From Betaproteobacteria bacterium (GTDB taxonomy: Bacteria; Pseudomonadota; Gammaproteobacteria; Burkholderiales; Casimicrobiaceae): 64,000 nucleotides of DNA. Each line of letters opens with the position of its first letter. Positions within the stretch are counted from its first letter, which is position 1. The DNA lies in assembly GCA_016192065.1 (NCBI GenBank), contig JACPUX010000051.1:1-64000 (forward strand), in the 5' to 3' direction. The position numbers were made by a program, and so were the translations under genes. Below the pieces are notes generated by a model that made no database searches, was not told where the DNA came from, and saw only the letters and a list, made by a program, of their open reading frames with translations. Below, piece after piece: positions 55,287 through 64,000 of the stretch.

Positions 55287-58200
55287 TCAGCGCTTGCCAA
55301 TGCCCGCGGGGTTTTTCTGCGCTTCCCGCTCGGGGGTGAGCGGCCGCTCCAGCCAATCGACATCCTTATCGGCGATCTTGTGCACCGCCACCATGGTGTC
55401 GCGCTGGCAACCCACCGTGCCGTAGTAGTTGAAACCGTAGGCCAGTTGCGCGTAGCCGCCCACCATGTTGGTGGGCTTGACGATCACTCGCGTCACCGAG
55501 TTCAGGATGCCGCCACGTTTGCCGGTGGTATTGGAGCCGGGCACGTTCACGTTCTTCTCCTGGGCGTGGTACATCAGCGCCATGCCGCGGGGCACGCGCT
55601 GGCTGACCACGACCCGGGCCACGGTGGCGCCGTTGCCGTTGACCGCTTCGACCCAATCGTTGTCTTCGAGGCCAATGGTCTTGGCGTCGTCCTCGGCGAT
55701 CCAGACGTAGGGTCCGCCGCGGAAGAGCGTCAGCATCCGCAGATTGTCCTGATAGCTCGAATGGATGCCCCACTTCGAGTGCGGGGTGATCCAGTTGAGT
55801 TCGAGGTGAGGCTTGGCTTTCACCGCCGCAGGCACGCTGTCCAATTCCTTCAGATCGACCGGCGGCTTGTAGGTGCATAAGCCCTCGCCGAAGTCGAGAA
55901 ACCACTCGTGATCTTGATAGAAATGCGCCCTGCCGGTGAGGGTGCGGAAGGGGATATGTTCGTGGATGTTGGTGTACCCCGAAGTGTAGGACACTTTCTC
56001 CGATTCGATCCCCGACCAAGTCGGCGCGGTGATGATCTTTCTCGGCTGCGCCTGGATATCGCGAAAGGTGATTTTGTCCTCGTGCCGGCCTTCATAGAGA
56101 TGGCTGTGGTCGATGCCCGTTTTCCGCGACAGCGAGGACCAGGACTTGTGCGCGACCTCGCCGTTGGTTTCCGGCGCCATGCGCATCACCGCGTCGCAAA
56201 CAGCGATGTCTTCTTCCAGCGAGGGCATGCCGAAGGACACGCCCGGCTCCTTGACGGTGTAAATCAACTTCTTGAGTTCTTCGTACTCCGCTTCGGTGTT
56301 CCAGTCGATTCCTTTGATGTTGTTGCCCAGTTTCACCATTAGCGGTCCCAGGCCGATGAACTTGTGATAGATGCTCGCGTAGTCGCGTTCCACGAGTTTC
56401 AGGAGCGGCAGGGTTTTCCCCGGCACCGGCTCGCATTCGCCCTTCTTCCAGTCCTTGACCTGTCCCATGGGCTGCGCCAGCTCGAATGGCGAGTCGTGCT
56501 GCATGGGCAAGGCGACGAGGTCTTTCTTCGTGCCCAGGTGTTTGCCGGCCAACGCGGTGAAGGCTTTGGCGATATGTTTGAAAATTTGCCAATCCGACTT
56601 CGACTCCCAGCCCGGGCTAACCGCTTCGGCTAGGGGGTGGATGAAAGGATGCATGTCGGTGGTGTTGAGGTCGTGCTTTTCGTACCAAGTGGCGGTGGGC
56701 AGGACGATGTCGGAATAGGCCCCGGTGGAGTTCAGGCGAAAGTTGATGTCCACCATGAGGTCGAGCTTGCCCACCGGCGCTTCTTCATGCCACTTCACTT
56801 CCGCATTGTGGGCGCCATCCCCCCCCTCTTGCAGCACGCCGTTCTGCGCGCCCAGAAGGTGCTTGAGAAAGTATTCATGCCCTTTGGCCGACGAGCCGAT
56901 GAGGTTGGCGCGCCAGACGAAGAGGTTACGCGGCCAGTTCACGGGGTTGTCGACATCGGCGAAGGCCATGTCGAGCTGGCCGGATTTGAGCTGTTCGACC
57001 ACGTGTTTGGCCACGCTCGCTTCATCGCTCGCGCCAGCCTTTTCGGCCTCGGCGACCAGATCGATGGGGTTCTTGTTGAAGTGCGGCGTCGAGGGCAAAA
57101 AGCCCAGGCGCGTAGCCACCACGTTGTAGTCGGCGAGACTGTAGCCTTTGTATTTGGCCTTGGCGGTCGGCGCGTGCAGGGCGTCGACATCGATGGTTTC
57201 GTAGCGCCATTGATCGGTGTGGAAATACCAGTACGAGGTGGCGTTCTGGTGCCGCGGCGGCCGCTGCCAGTCGAGGGCGAAGGCGATCGGCGCCCAGCCC
57301 GCTTGCGGCCGCAGCTTCTCCTGGCCGACGTAATGCGCCCAGCCGCCGCCCGATTGACCCACGCAGCCGCAAAGGTGCAAGAGGTTCATCACCGCGCGGT
57401 AGCCCATGTCGTTGTGGTACCAGTGATTGATGGCCGCGCCCATGATCACCATGGATTTGCCCTGGGTCTTGGCGGCGTTGTCGGCGAACTCACGGCCGGT
57501 GCGTTCCAGGTCGGCCGCTTTTACGCCGGTGACCCTGGCCGCCCAGGCCGGGGTGTAGGGCACCTGTGCATCTTCATAGGAACTGGCGACATTGGCGCCG
57601 CCCAAGCCGCGATCGATGCTGTGCTGCGCCAGCATCAGGTCGAAGACCGAGGTGATGAACACCTCTTCGCCGCTGGCCAGTCTGAGTTTGCGCACCGGCA
57701 CATTGCGGTACAGGACTCTGGCCTCGTCGAGCGCGAAATGCGGGAAAGCCACCGACACCACTGCGTCGCGCGCGGTGAGGCAGGAGAGCTCGGCGGAGAT
57801 TTCCTGCTGATTGGCGGCGTTTCTGGGCAGCAGGTTCCATTTGCCCTCCTCGCCCCAGCGAAAACCGATGGAGCCATTGGGCGCCACGAAGGACTTGCTA
57901 GTCTGATCGAAGACGATGGTCTTCCACTCGGCGTTGTTCTTTTCGCCCAGACCATCGGCGAAGTCCGAGGCGCGCAGGTTGCGGTCCGGCACATAGTTCT
58001 CGCCGTCCTGGCGCAGCACGATTTGCATCGGCAGATCGGTGTATTTCTTGGCGTATTGCTGAAAATAGGCGTCCTGGCGATCGACGTAGAACTCCTTCAA
58101 GGCCACGTGCGCCATGGCCATGAAGGCCGCGGCGTCGGTGCCCTGGCGCACCGGCATCCAGAGGTCGGCGAACTTCACGTATTCGGCGTAATCGGGCGCC

Positions 58201-59042
58201 ATGGACACCACCTTGGCGCCCTTGTAGCGCACCTCGATGGCGAAGTGCGCGTCGGGCGTGCGGGTCATGGGCAGATTGGCGCCGCAAATGATGAGGTAGG
58301 TGGAGTTGTACCAATCGGCGGCTTCCGGCACGTCGGTCTGCTCGCCCCAGGTCTGGGGGCTGGCGGCGGGCAGGTCGCAATACCAATCATAAAAGCTGCC
58401 GCAGGCGCCGCCGATGAGCGAGAGATAACGCGAACCCGCGGCGTAGGAAATCATCGACATCGCGGGTATCGGCGAAAATCCGAAAATGCGATCCGGCCCC
58501 CACTTCTGAATGGTGTGCACGTTGGCCGCGGCGATGATTTCGGTGACTTCCTCCCAGTTGGTGCGCACGAAACCGCCCAGGCCCCGCACGGCCACGTATT
58601 GCTCGCGTTTGGCGGGGTCGGCTTGGATGGCGGCCCAGGCTTCCACCGGGTCCTTGCCGCTCTTCTTCTCGGCGCGGTAGAGGTCCAGCAGGCGCCCGCG
58701 AATCAGCGGATGCTTCACCCGATGTGGGCTATAAAGATACCAGGAGAACGAGGCGCCGCGCTGGCAGCCGCGCGGTTCGTGATTGGGCAGGTCGTCGCGG
58801 GTGCGCGGGTAGTCGGTCTGCTGCATCTCGAAAGACACCAGCCCGTTCTTGACGAAAATTTTCCAGGAGCAGCCGCCGGTGCAGTTGACCCCGTGGGTCG
58901 AGCGCACCACTTTGTCGTGCTGCCACCGATGACGATAGACATCTTCCCACTGGCGGTCTTCCTTGGTAACCACGCCATGGCCGTTGGAGAAGGTCTCCTT
59001 GACCTTGTCGAAAAACTTCAGGCGGTCGATGAAGTGACTCAT
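55287..59042 (-). CDS. narG: Respiratory nitrate reductase alpha subunit
   Basis: 1251-residue catalytic Mo-bis-MGD subunit reducing nitrate to nitrite on the cytoplasmic side. The FS0 cluster motif is present as His50, Cys54, Cys58 and Cys93 (HGVNCTGGC, then RGCQRG), the membrane-bound Nar form with histidine. Conserved blocks NLPMTRTPDAH and PTATWYEKHDLNTTDMHPF follow. Long antisense ORFs over this gene are codon-bias shadows. Confidence 0.98.
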   Translation of the reverse strand: MSHFIDRLKFFDKVKETFSNGHGVVTKEDRQWEDVYRHRWQHDKVVRSTHGVNCTGGCSWKIFVKNGLVSFEMQQTDYPRTRDDLPNHEPRGCQRGASFSWYLYSPHRVKHPLIRGRLLDLYRAEKKSGKDPVEAWAAIQADPAKREQYVAVRGLGGFVRTNWEEVTEIIAAANVHTIQKWGPDRIFGFSPIPAMSMISYAAGSRYLSLIGGACGSFYDWYCDLPAASPQTWGEQTDVPEAADWYNSTYLIICGANLPMTRTPDAHFAIEVRYKGAKVVSMAPDYAEYVKFADLWMPVRQGTDAAAFMAMAHVALKEFYVDRQDAYFQQYAKKYTDLPMQIVLRQDGENYVPDRNLRASDFADGLGEKNNAEWKTIVFDQTSKSFVAPNGSIGFRWGEEGKWNLLPRNAANQQEISAELSCLTARDAVVSVAFPHFALDEARVLYRNVPVRKLRLASGEEVFITSVFDLMLAQHSIDRGLGGANVASSYEDAQVPYTPAWAARVTGVKAADLERTGREFADNAAKTQGKSMVIMGAAINHWYHNDMGYRAVMNLLHLCGCVGQSGGGWAHYVGQEKLRPQAGWAPIAFALDWQRPPRHQNATSYWYFHTDQWRYETIDVDALHAPTAKAKYKGYSLADYNVVATRLGFLPSTPHFNKNPIDLVAEAEKAGASDEASVAKHVVEQLKSGQLDMAFADVDNPVNWPRNLFVWRANLIGSSAKGHEYFLKHLLGAQNGVLQEGGDGAHNAEVKWHEEAPVGKLDLMVDINFRLNSTGAYSDIVLPTATWYEKHDLNTTDMHPFIHPLAEAVSPGWESKSDWQIFKHIAKAFTALAGKHLGTKKDLVALPMQHDSPFELAQPMGQVKDWKKGECEPVPGKTLPLLKLVERDYASIYHKFIGLGPLMVKLGNNIKGIDWNTEAEYEELKKLIYTVKEPGVSFGMPSLEEDIAVCDAVMRMAPETNGEVAHKSWSSLSRKTGIDHSHLYEGRHEDKITFRDIQAQPRKIITAPTWSGIESEKVSYTSGYTNIHEHIPFRTLTGRAHFYQDHEWFLDFGEGLCTYKPPVDLKELDSVPAAVKAKPHLELNWITPHSKWGIHSSYQDNLRMLTLFRGGPYVWIAEDDAKTIGLEDNDWVEAVNGNGATVARVVVSQRVPRGMALMYHAQEKNVNVPGSNTTGKRGGILNSVTRVIVKPTNMVGGYAQLAYGFNYYGTVGCQRDTMVAVHKIADKDVDWLERPLTPEREAQKNPAGIGKR

Positions 59043-59078
59043 GTGAATCTCCTAGAAATCTCTTGTGGGCACGGCGAA

Positions 59079-60740
59079 TCAGGGATTGCGGATTTCCGCG
59101 CCGCGGCGCAGGTAGAACCACCAGTTGACGAACAGGCACACGGTGTAGAAAGCAGCGAAACCATACATCGCCTGCTCGGGCGTGCCAAGCTTCATCTGGT
59201 CGCCGATCAGCACCGGGGCGATGAAGGCGCCATAAGCGCCCACCGCCGAAGTCCAGCCCAGCACAGGGCCAGCCTGTTCGCGGTTGAAAATGAAACCGAT
59301 GCTGCGGAAGGTGGAGCCGTTGCCGATGCCACTAAACAGGAAGAGCGCGATGAATAGCAGCATGAAGGACAGGAAGTGCTCTTCCGGCGAGGGCGAATGG
59401 TAGGCCAGCATCATCACGTAGCCGACCGCGACCGAAGCCACGACCATGGCGCCACAGATCCACTGGGTGACAATGGCACCGCCCCATTTGTCGGAGATCC
59501 AGCCGCCGATGGGCCTCGCCGCGGCGCCGACAAAGGGACCGATCCAGGCGTAAGTCAGGGCCGAGGGTGCATTGGGGTTCTTCAGCGTGTGGGTGAGCAC
59601 ACCGTTGGCGTCAGGCACATGCTGAAAGCCGAAGATCACCGTGATCGCCAGCGGCAGCGCCATGGCGAAGCCGATGAAGGACCCGAAGGTGACGATGTAG
59701 AGCGCCGTCAGCGACCAGGTGTGCTTGTTCTTGAAGATTTCGAACTGCTTGGCGATGTTGTCCTTCATCGTGCCGAAGGCCGCCAGGCGCATCACCACGA
59801 GGGCGGAAAGGATGTCCAGCGGAATCGCCACCCACATGTTCAAGAGCCCCAGACCGGTAGGCGCTGGCAGGTACAGGTACAACATGAAGATCGAGGGTAC
59901 GAAGGCCAGGGTGTAGAGGTAGGTGATCTTCAGGAAGGCGACCATGGGGTTGCCGGTATGCGGTGACACCGTCTTCAGGTTGTTCATGCCCCACCAGCAC
60001 AAGGCGCCCAAGGGCACCAGCGACAAGACCCAGGCGAAGCCTGCGTTCTGAATCCAGGTTGGCGTACCGGCGGCGATCTTGCCGAAAATCCAGCCGCTAT
60101 CTTTCACCAAGGTCATCGGTTCGCCACCCACGGCACCGAAAATGCCCAGAGTCATGACCAGAGGTACGACGATTTGCATGGTAGTCACGCCGAAGTTGCC
60201 CAGGCCGGCGTTGAGTCCCAGCACCGTGCCTTGCAAGCGCTTCGGGAAGAAGGTGCTGATGTTACTCATGGAGCTGGCAAAATTGCCCCCGCCCACCCCT
60301 GACCACAGCGCCATCAACTGAAACACCCACAGTGGCCACTCGGGGTGCTGCAAGGCAATGCCGGTGCCGAAAGCCGGCGCCAGCAGCATCGAAGTCGTGA
60401 GAAAAATGGTATTGCGCCCACCCGCCAAGCGAATCAGGAACGAGGCGGGAATGCGCATGGTGGCACCGGAGATGCCGGCGATGGCGGTGAGCGTGAACAG
60501 CTCCGCCTGGCTGAACGGAAAGCCCAGGTTGAGCATCTGCACCGTGATGATGCCCCACATGCCCCAGACTGCGAAGCCGCACAGCAGCGCGGGAATGGAG
60601 ATCAAGAGGTTGCGGTAGGCGATTTTCTTGCCGGTCGCCTCCCAGAAGGTCTCGTCTTCCGGGCGCCAGTCTTCGAGGGTCTTGGCAATCAACGGCGGCG
60701 CGGCGGCGGGTAGCGTGGTGGCATGGCTGGTCATGGTCAT
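59079..60740 (-). CDS. narK2: Nitrate/nitrite transporter NarK2-type
   Basis: 553-residue major facilitator of the nitrate/nitrite porter family with about twelve helices. The nitrate signatures GLGNFGVTTMQ and GNGSTFRSIGFIF and an extended loop between the halves place it in the NarK2-like branch (nitrate/nitrite antiport). It differs clearly from the next gene, NarK1. Start ATG at 60740; ATG at 60734 is equally possible. Confidence 0.93.
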   Translation of the reverse strand: MTMTSHATTLPAAAPPLIAKTLEDWRPEDETFWEATGKKIAYRNLLISIPALLCGFAVWGMWGIITVQMLNLGFPFSQAELFTLTAIAGISGATMRIPASFLIRLAGGRNTIFLTTSMLLAPAFGTGIALQHPEWPLWVFQLMALWSGVGGGNFASSMSNISTFFPKRLQGTVLGLNAGLGNFGVTTMQIVVPLVMTLGIFGAVGGEPMTLVKDSGWIFGKIAAGTPTWIQNAGFAWVLSLVPLGALCWWGMNNLKTVSPHTGNPMVAFLKITYLYTLAFVPSIFMLYLYLPAPTGLGLLNMWVAIPLDILSALVVMRLAAFGTMKDNIAKQFEIFKNKHTWSLTALYIVTFGSFIGFAMALPLAITVIFGFQHVPDANGVLTHTLKNPNAPSALTYAWIGPFVGAAARPIGGWISDKWGGAIVTQWICGAMVVASVAVGYVMMLAYHSPSPEEHFLSFMLLFIALFLFSGIGNGSTFRSIGFIFNREQAGPVLGWTSAVGAYGAFIAPVLIGDQMKLGTPEQAMYGFAAFYTVCLFVNWWFYLRRGAEIRNP

Positions 60741-60754
60741 AGTCCTCGGGAAGT

Positions 60755-62014
60755 CTATTTGCTGTGCATGGGTTCAGGCGCATGCGGATGCATCGCATCG
60801 GAGCGGCGCATTTCGGTGAAGTAGGCGAGCGACAGGGAAACCCAGACCACGCCGTAGAGCAGCATGAACGCCGACGAGCGCACGCCGGTCAGATCCACCA
60901 GTGCGCCGAACATGATCGGCAGCACAAAGCCGCCCAGCCCTCCGACCATGCCCACCACCCCCGAGACCACACCGAGGTTCTTGGGATACTCGTCGGCGAT
61001 GTACTTGAACACCGAGGCCTTGCCGAACGCCCAGGCCACCCCGATGATGAACAAGAGCAAGGTGAACACCCAGGGATTCAGCCCGATGTTAAAGGTCTTG
61101 GGGCCGGCGACGGTCTTCACGGTGAACTCGGTTTGCGGGTAGGAGAGAATGAACAGGCAGATCCACGATACCCACAGCACCCACCAAGTGACCTTCTGCG
61201 CCCCGTAGCGGTCGGAGAGCCAGCCGCCGATCGCCCGCAGAACCCCACCGGGCAAGGAGAAGCAGGCCGCCAACAAAGCCGCGAGCTTTAGATCGAAGCC
61301 GTATTCATCGACGTAATATTTGGTCATCCACAGGGCCAGGCCGACGTAGCCGCCGAAGACGATGGAATAGTACTGACAGAACTTCCACACCTGCGGATCG
61401 CGCAGCACTTTGAGCTGCTCGCGGAAATCGATTTTGCCGCCGCCACTGTGCGCGGGGTCGGAATAGGTGAAGATCCAAAAACTCAGCGCCATGACCAACA
61501 TCGCCAAGGCGAAAGACTTGGGCACCATCGCCCAGCCCAAGGCGACCACAATCGCTGGCGCGACGAACTTGGTCACCGCCGCGCCGGCGTTTCCGGCACC
61601 GAATATCCCCATGGCAAAGCCTTGCTGATTGCGCGGGAACCAGTGCGCGACATAGGCAATGCCCACCGAGAACGAGCCTCCGGCCAAGCCCACGAACAAG
61701 CCGCCGACCAGGAACTGCCAATAGGTGGTGGCTTCGCCGATCATGTAGATGGGCAGGACGGTGGCAAGCATCAAGGCGAAGAACACGATGCGCCCGCCAA
61801 ATCGGTCGGTCAGCATCCCCAGCGGCAGGCGCACCAGAGAGCCCGTGAGCACCGGCATGGCCACCAGCAGGCCGAACTGGGTCTCGTTGAGCTTCAGCGC
61901 ATCCTTGATCGGGATACCGATCACCGCGAACATCATCCAGACCGCGAAGCACAAGGTGAAAGCAAGTGTGCTCATGGTCACCACCAACAATTGCTTCGTC
62001 TGCTTAGAGGCCAT
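60755..62014 (-). CDS. narK1: Nitrate transporter NarK1-type
   Basis: 419-residue major facilitator of the NarK1 branch (nitrate-proton symport). Signatures GLAGGSFSVGIAYVAHWFP and GIFGAGNAGAAVTKF, and GVVSGVVGMVGGLGGF in the second half, are present. First gene of the nar operon; the pair NarK1/NarK2 is common in denitrifiers. A NarL-type site lies about 90-105 bp upstream. Confidence 0.94.
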   Translation of the reverse strand: MASKQTKQLLVVTMSTLAFTLCFAVWMMFAVIGIPIKDALKLNETQFGLLVAMPVLTGSLVRLPLGMLTDRFGGRIVFFALMLATVLPIYMIGEATTYWQFLVGGLFVGLAGGSFSVGIAYVAHWFPRNQQGFAMGIFGAGNAGAAVTKFVAPAIVVALGWAMVPKSFALAMLVMALSFWIFTYSDPAHSGGGKIDFREQLKVLRDPQVWKFCQYYSIVFGGYVGLALWMTKYYVDEYGFDLKLAALLAACFSLPGGVLRAIGGWLSDRYGAQKVTWWVLWVSWICLFILSYPQTEFTVKTVAGPKTFNIGLNPWVFTLLLFIIGVAWAFGKASVFKYIADEYPKNLGVVSGVVGMVGGLGGFVLPIMFGALVDLTGVRSSAFMLLYGVVWVSLSLAYFTEMRRSDAMHPHAPEPMHSK

Positions 62015-62576
62015 AATGCGTACTCCGGCTGGCAACGATGAGCAGTCTAGTTCTTCCGTGCTGCGCCGCAATGGGGCAAACGGCGGTGGCGCGGCGTCGA
62101 TCTACCTCGAAAGAGGTAGGGACGATCGGCGCGCACCCCGACCGAAAGGCGCTTCCACAAGCGCTTCCGCTTCAATCCTGAGGGCGGGCGCGTGATCCTC
62201 CGGGCGGCGCCCGCTCTTTGGAGGTATTCCGCATTTTTTGGTCCACTGCGCGAGCGTGCTCTCGCCGGGTGGAGATGGGGTTCGCAGCAAGCGCCGCGCC
62301 AATCGGGACGCCAGCGATTAGTTTCGAATAATCATGCCCCTGCACTTGCCTGGACGGTTCAGACAGGACCCGCGGCGCAAGGCCGGTGCCGATATCGCGC
62401 AATTGATCCACCGACGGTACCTGCCCGTCGCCGCATGACCGAGCAGAACCCGGGGGCAACCCAAAAACGGCTATCATCCTGCCCAATTCCTGCGCGCCGC
62501 GATGGCCGGACCGTTGGGGCTTGGTGTCCGAACAAGCTATCGCCAAAGCGGCCGCAAGCCAATAGCGGAGCACGCC
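62015..62576. other. narK1-narX divergent regulatory region
   Basis: 562 bp without a convincing gene. It contains the NarL-like site at 62103-62118 and a GC-rich hairpin (GGGCGGCGCCCG) near 62200. No perfect FNR box was found, which is unexpected for a nar promoter. Confidence 0.5.
62103..62118. promoter_or_regulatory. Candidate NarL site (7-2-7 inverted heptamers)
   Basis: TACCTCG-AA-AGAGGTA: the right half fits the NarL heptamer AKRRGTA fully and the left fits TACYYMT at six of seven positions. It is placed upstream of narK1 and in the same gap as narX, the cognate sensor. Confidence 0.6.
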
Positions 62577-64000
62577 ATGCCCTTGCCGAATTTCCTTACC
62601 ACCAAATCCATACTCGGCCGCCTGGGATTACTGATGGGAGCAATCGTCATTCTGGCGATCGTCTCGATCATGGTGTCCACCATCTTCACCGAGTTGGCCG
62701 CCGGCAAAGCGCGTGCGATCAATCTCGCCGGAAGCCTGCGCATGCAGGCCTATGCCATCGAAGCCGGCCTGGGGCGGCCAGCTGTCGATGCCGAAAGCGG
62801 TGTTGCGGCCACGGCCAAGAGCATCGCCGCGTTTGCCGCGCGGCTCGACAACCCGGCCTTGCAAGCGGGTCTCAACCCGGAACTCGCCCGTCCGCTGCAT
62901 GAGCGCTATCTGCGCGTGCGCGACCGCTGGAGCCAGGAGATCCGGCCCGGAGCCGAAGCCGCCGCGGTCAACCCGCAGGCGCGCGGATCATTCGCCCTGG
63001 CCCTCGACAGCTTCGTCGCCGACATCGACACCCTGGTCCAGTTGATGGAGCAGGATCTCGAAGGCAAGATTCAGTGGCTGCGCCTGGTGCAAGGCGTGTC
63101 GCTGTTCGCCATCGTGGTGGTGGTGCTGGTCACCATGTACATCATGCACATGCAAGTGCTCGTCCCCCTGCTGAACTTGCTCGCCTGCGCCCGCGCCGCG
63201 CGCGAGGGCGAGTTCCGCACCCGCGCCGAACATACCGGCGACGATGAACTCGGGCAGCTCGGCGAGGCTTTCAATGTCATGATGCAAGATCTCGCGCACA
63301 TGTATGCCAACCTCGAAGCGCGGGTGCAGGAAAAGACTGATGCTTTGGCCCGCAGTACTCAGTCTCTGGAATTGCTCTACCGCATCACCCGCGACTTCTC
63401 CACCCACGAAATCGGTCCGGAGTTGCTCAAACAGGTTCTCGCCGAAGTCGAAGGCTTGGTGCATGCCCGTGCCGGAGCGGTTTGCGTCGGCGCCAGCACT
63501 CCCGCTCTCCCCCTGGCCAGCATGCCCCCAGTAGCGGCCGGCGCCGCCAGCATGTGCGGTCTGTCCGATTGCGCACGCTGTCTCGGCGACGGCAGTCTGC
63601 GCCTTGAAGCGGCGCTGAGCGATGGCGCGCGGTTGCTCTCCATCCCCCTCACCGACCAGGGTCGCCAATATGGGGTAATGCCACTCGCCTTGCCTCCCGA
63701 TCTGGCGCTGCAAGACTGGCAAGAAGAGTTGTTGGAAGCCGTCGGCCGCCACCTCGGCGCGGCACTGGCGCTCGCCCAGCGCAGTGAGGAACGCCATCGC
63801 CTGGCGCTTTTTGAAGAACGCTCGGTGATCGCCCGCGAGCTGCACGATTCACTGGCGCAGTCGCTGTCTTATCTGAAAATCCAGGTCGCCCGGCTGCAAA
63901 TGAACATGAAGAGCGGGAGTTTCCCGCAATCCGCGCAGGAGGTCGTGATCGAGCTCAAAACCGGTCTGGCCAGCGCCTACCGACAATTGCGCGAGCTACT
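62577..64000 (+). CDS. narX: NarX-type nitrate/nitrite sensor kinase, partial (3' end beyond window)
   Basis: The first 474 residues of a membrane histidine kinase. TM1 (about 16-38) is followed by a periplasmic domain starting with the nitrate-sensing P-box AINLAGSLRMQAYAI (about 47-61), TM2 (about 172-192), HAMP, a coiled coil and a GAF-like central module with Cys327, Cys332 and Cys335. The HisKA_3 box follows, with phospho-acceptor His423 in IARELHDSLAQSLSYL. The ATP-binding domain lies beyond the window. narL is expected next. Confidence 0.93.
   Translation, partial: MPLPNFLTTKSILGRLGLLMGAIVILAIVSIMVSTIFTELAAGKARAINLAGSLRMQAYAIEAGLGRPAVDAESGVAATAKSIAAFAARLDNPALQAGLNPELARPLHERYLRVRDRWSQEIRPGAEAAAVNPQARGSFALALDSFVADIDTLVQLMEQDLEGKIQWLRLVQGVSLFAIVVVVLVTMYIMHMQVLVPLLNLLACARAAREGEFRTRAEHTGDDELGQLGEAFNVMMQDLAHMYANLEARVQEKTDALARSTQSLELLYRITRDFSTHEIGPELLKQVLAEVEGLVHARAGAVCVGASTPALPLASMPPVAAGAASMCGLSDCARCLGDGSLRLEAALSDGARLLSIPLTDQGRQYGVMPLALPPDLALQDWQEELLEAVGRHLGAALALAQRSEERHRLALFEERSVIARELHDSLAQSLSYLKIQVARLQMNMKSGSFPQSAQEVVIELKTGLASAYRQLREL

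Noticed and set aside
56637-59357. 906-codon open frame on the plus strand
   Set aside because: Antisense shadow of narG caused by codon bias; the encoded protein is His/Gly/Val-rich with no domain.
59079-62014. narK1 and narK2 as one split or duplicated gene
   Set aside because: Both are full-length porters with different signatures and lengths, matching the known NarK1 and NarK2 branches.

Overview
The window is a GC-rich, densely packed stretch of a proteobacterial chromosome. The best match is a denitrifying betaproteobacterium of the Rhodocyclales/Nitrosomonadales kind. This placement is inferred from the narK1K2GHJI plus narX set, cytochrome cd1 nitrite reductase genes, the ilvB-ilvH-ilvC-psd-pssA cluster and the sigma-DUF3619-DUF3106-RDD cluster. 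No rRNA, tRNA, CRISPR array, prophage or intact insertion sequence was seen.

1-17.3 kb, nitrite respiration. On the minus strand lie two cd1 nitrite reductases (nirS2, nirS1), a NapC/NirT tetraheme quinol dehydrogenase, a diheme periplasmic cytochrome, a cupredoxin, a NosR/NirI flavo-iron-sulfur membrane protein, and the heme d1 assembly genes nirC-F-DL-G-H-J-N plus a cytochrome c cut by the window edge. Each nirS is preceded by a perfect FNR/DNR-type box. A divergent Crp/Fnr regulator of the Dnr type is the likely activator.

17.7-29.6 kb, the most unusual region. It encodes two secreted proteins built from about 30-residue Q/N/G-rich repeats (12 and 6 copies), a CsgG-like outer-membrane lipoprotein fused to a DUF4384-like domain, a GIN-domain (DUF2807) protein and small secreted proteins. 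An ECF sigma factor, an anti-sigma factor and a caspase-like peptidase form a minus-strand operon. A convergent plus-strand operon encodes an SH3-like lipoprotein, a second caspase-like peptidase, an OmpA-family protein and a HExxH protein. Together these look like an envelope-anchored, curli-like secretion or amyloid system coupled to caspase-fold proteases and sigma control. A small second locus at 51.1-52.3 kb repeats the pairing of a GIN protein with a Q/N repeat protein, and shares a nearly identical repeat motif.

30.2-38.4 kb is an arginine succinyltransferase operon (aruC-aruF-aruG-astD-astB-astE) with an AraC-type ArgR. 38.7-43.4 kb holds phospholipid and branched-chain amino-acid genes (ilvB-ilvH-ilvC-psd-pssA). 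43.8-51 kb holds an ECF sigma cluster, two DMT exporters separated by a 111-bp tandem repeat, a MocR regulator, inorganic pyrophosphatase and a gamma-carbonic-anhydrase-like protein. 52.5-64 kb is the respiratory nitrate reductase operon narK1-narK2-narG-H-J-I with a divergent narX that runs off the end. Nitrate taken up by NarK is reduced by NarGHI to nitrite, which NirS reduces to nitric oxide; NarX and the Dnr-like regulator would sense the intermediates.

Several families of short palindromic repeats (REP-like and others) sit between genes, including inside the nir cluster.
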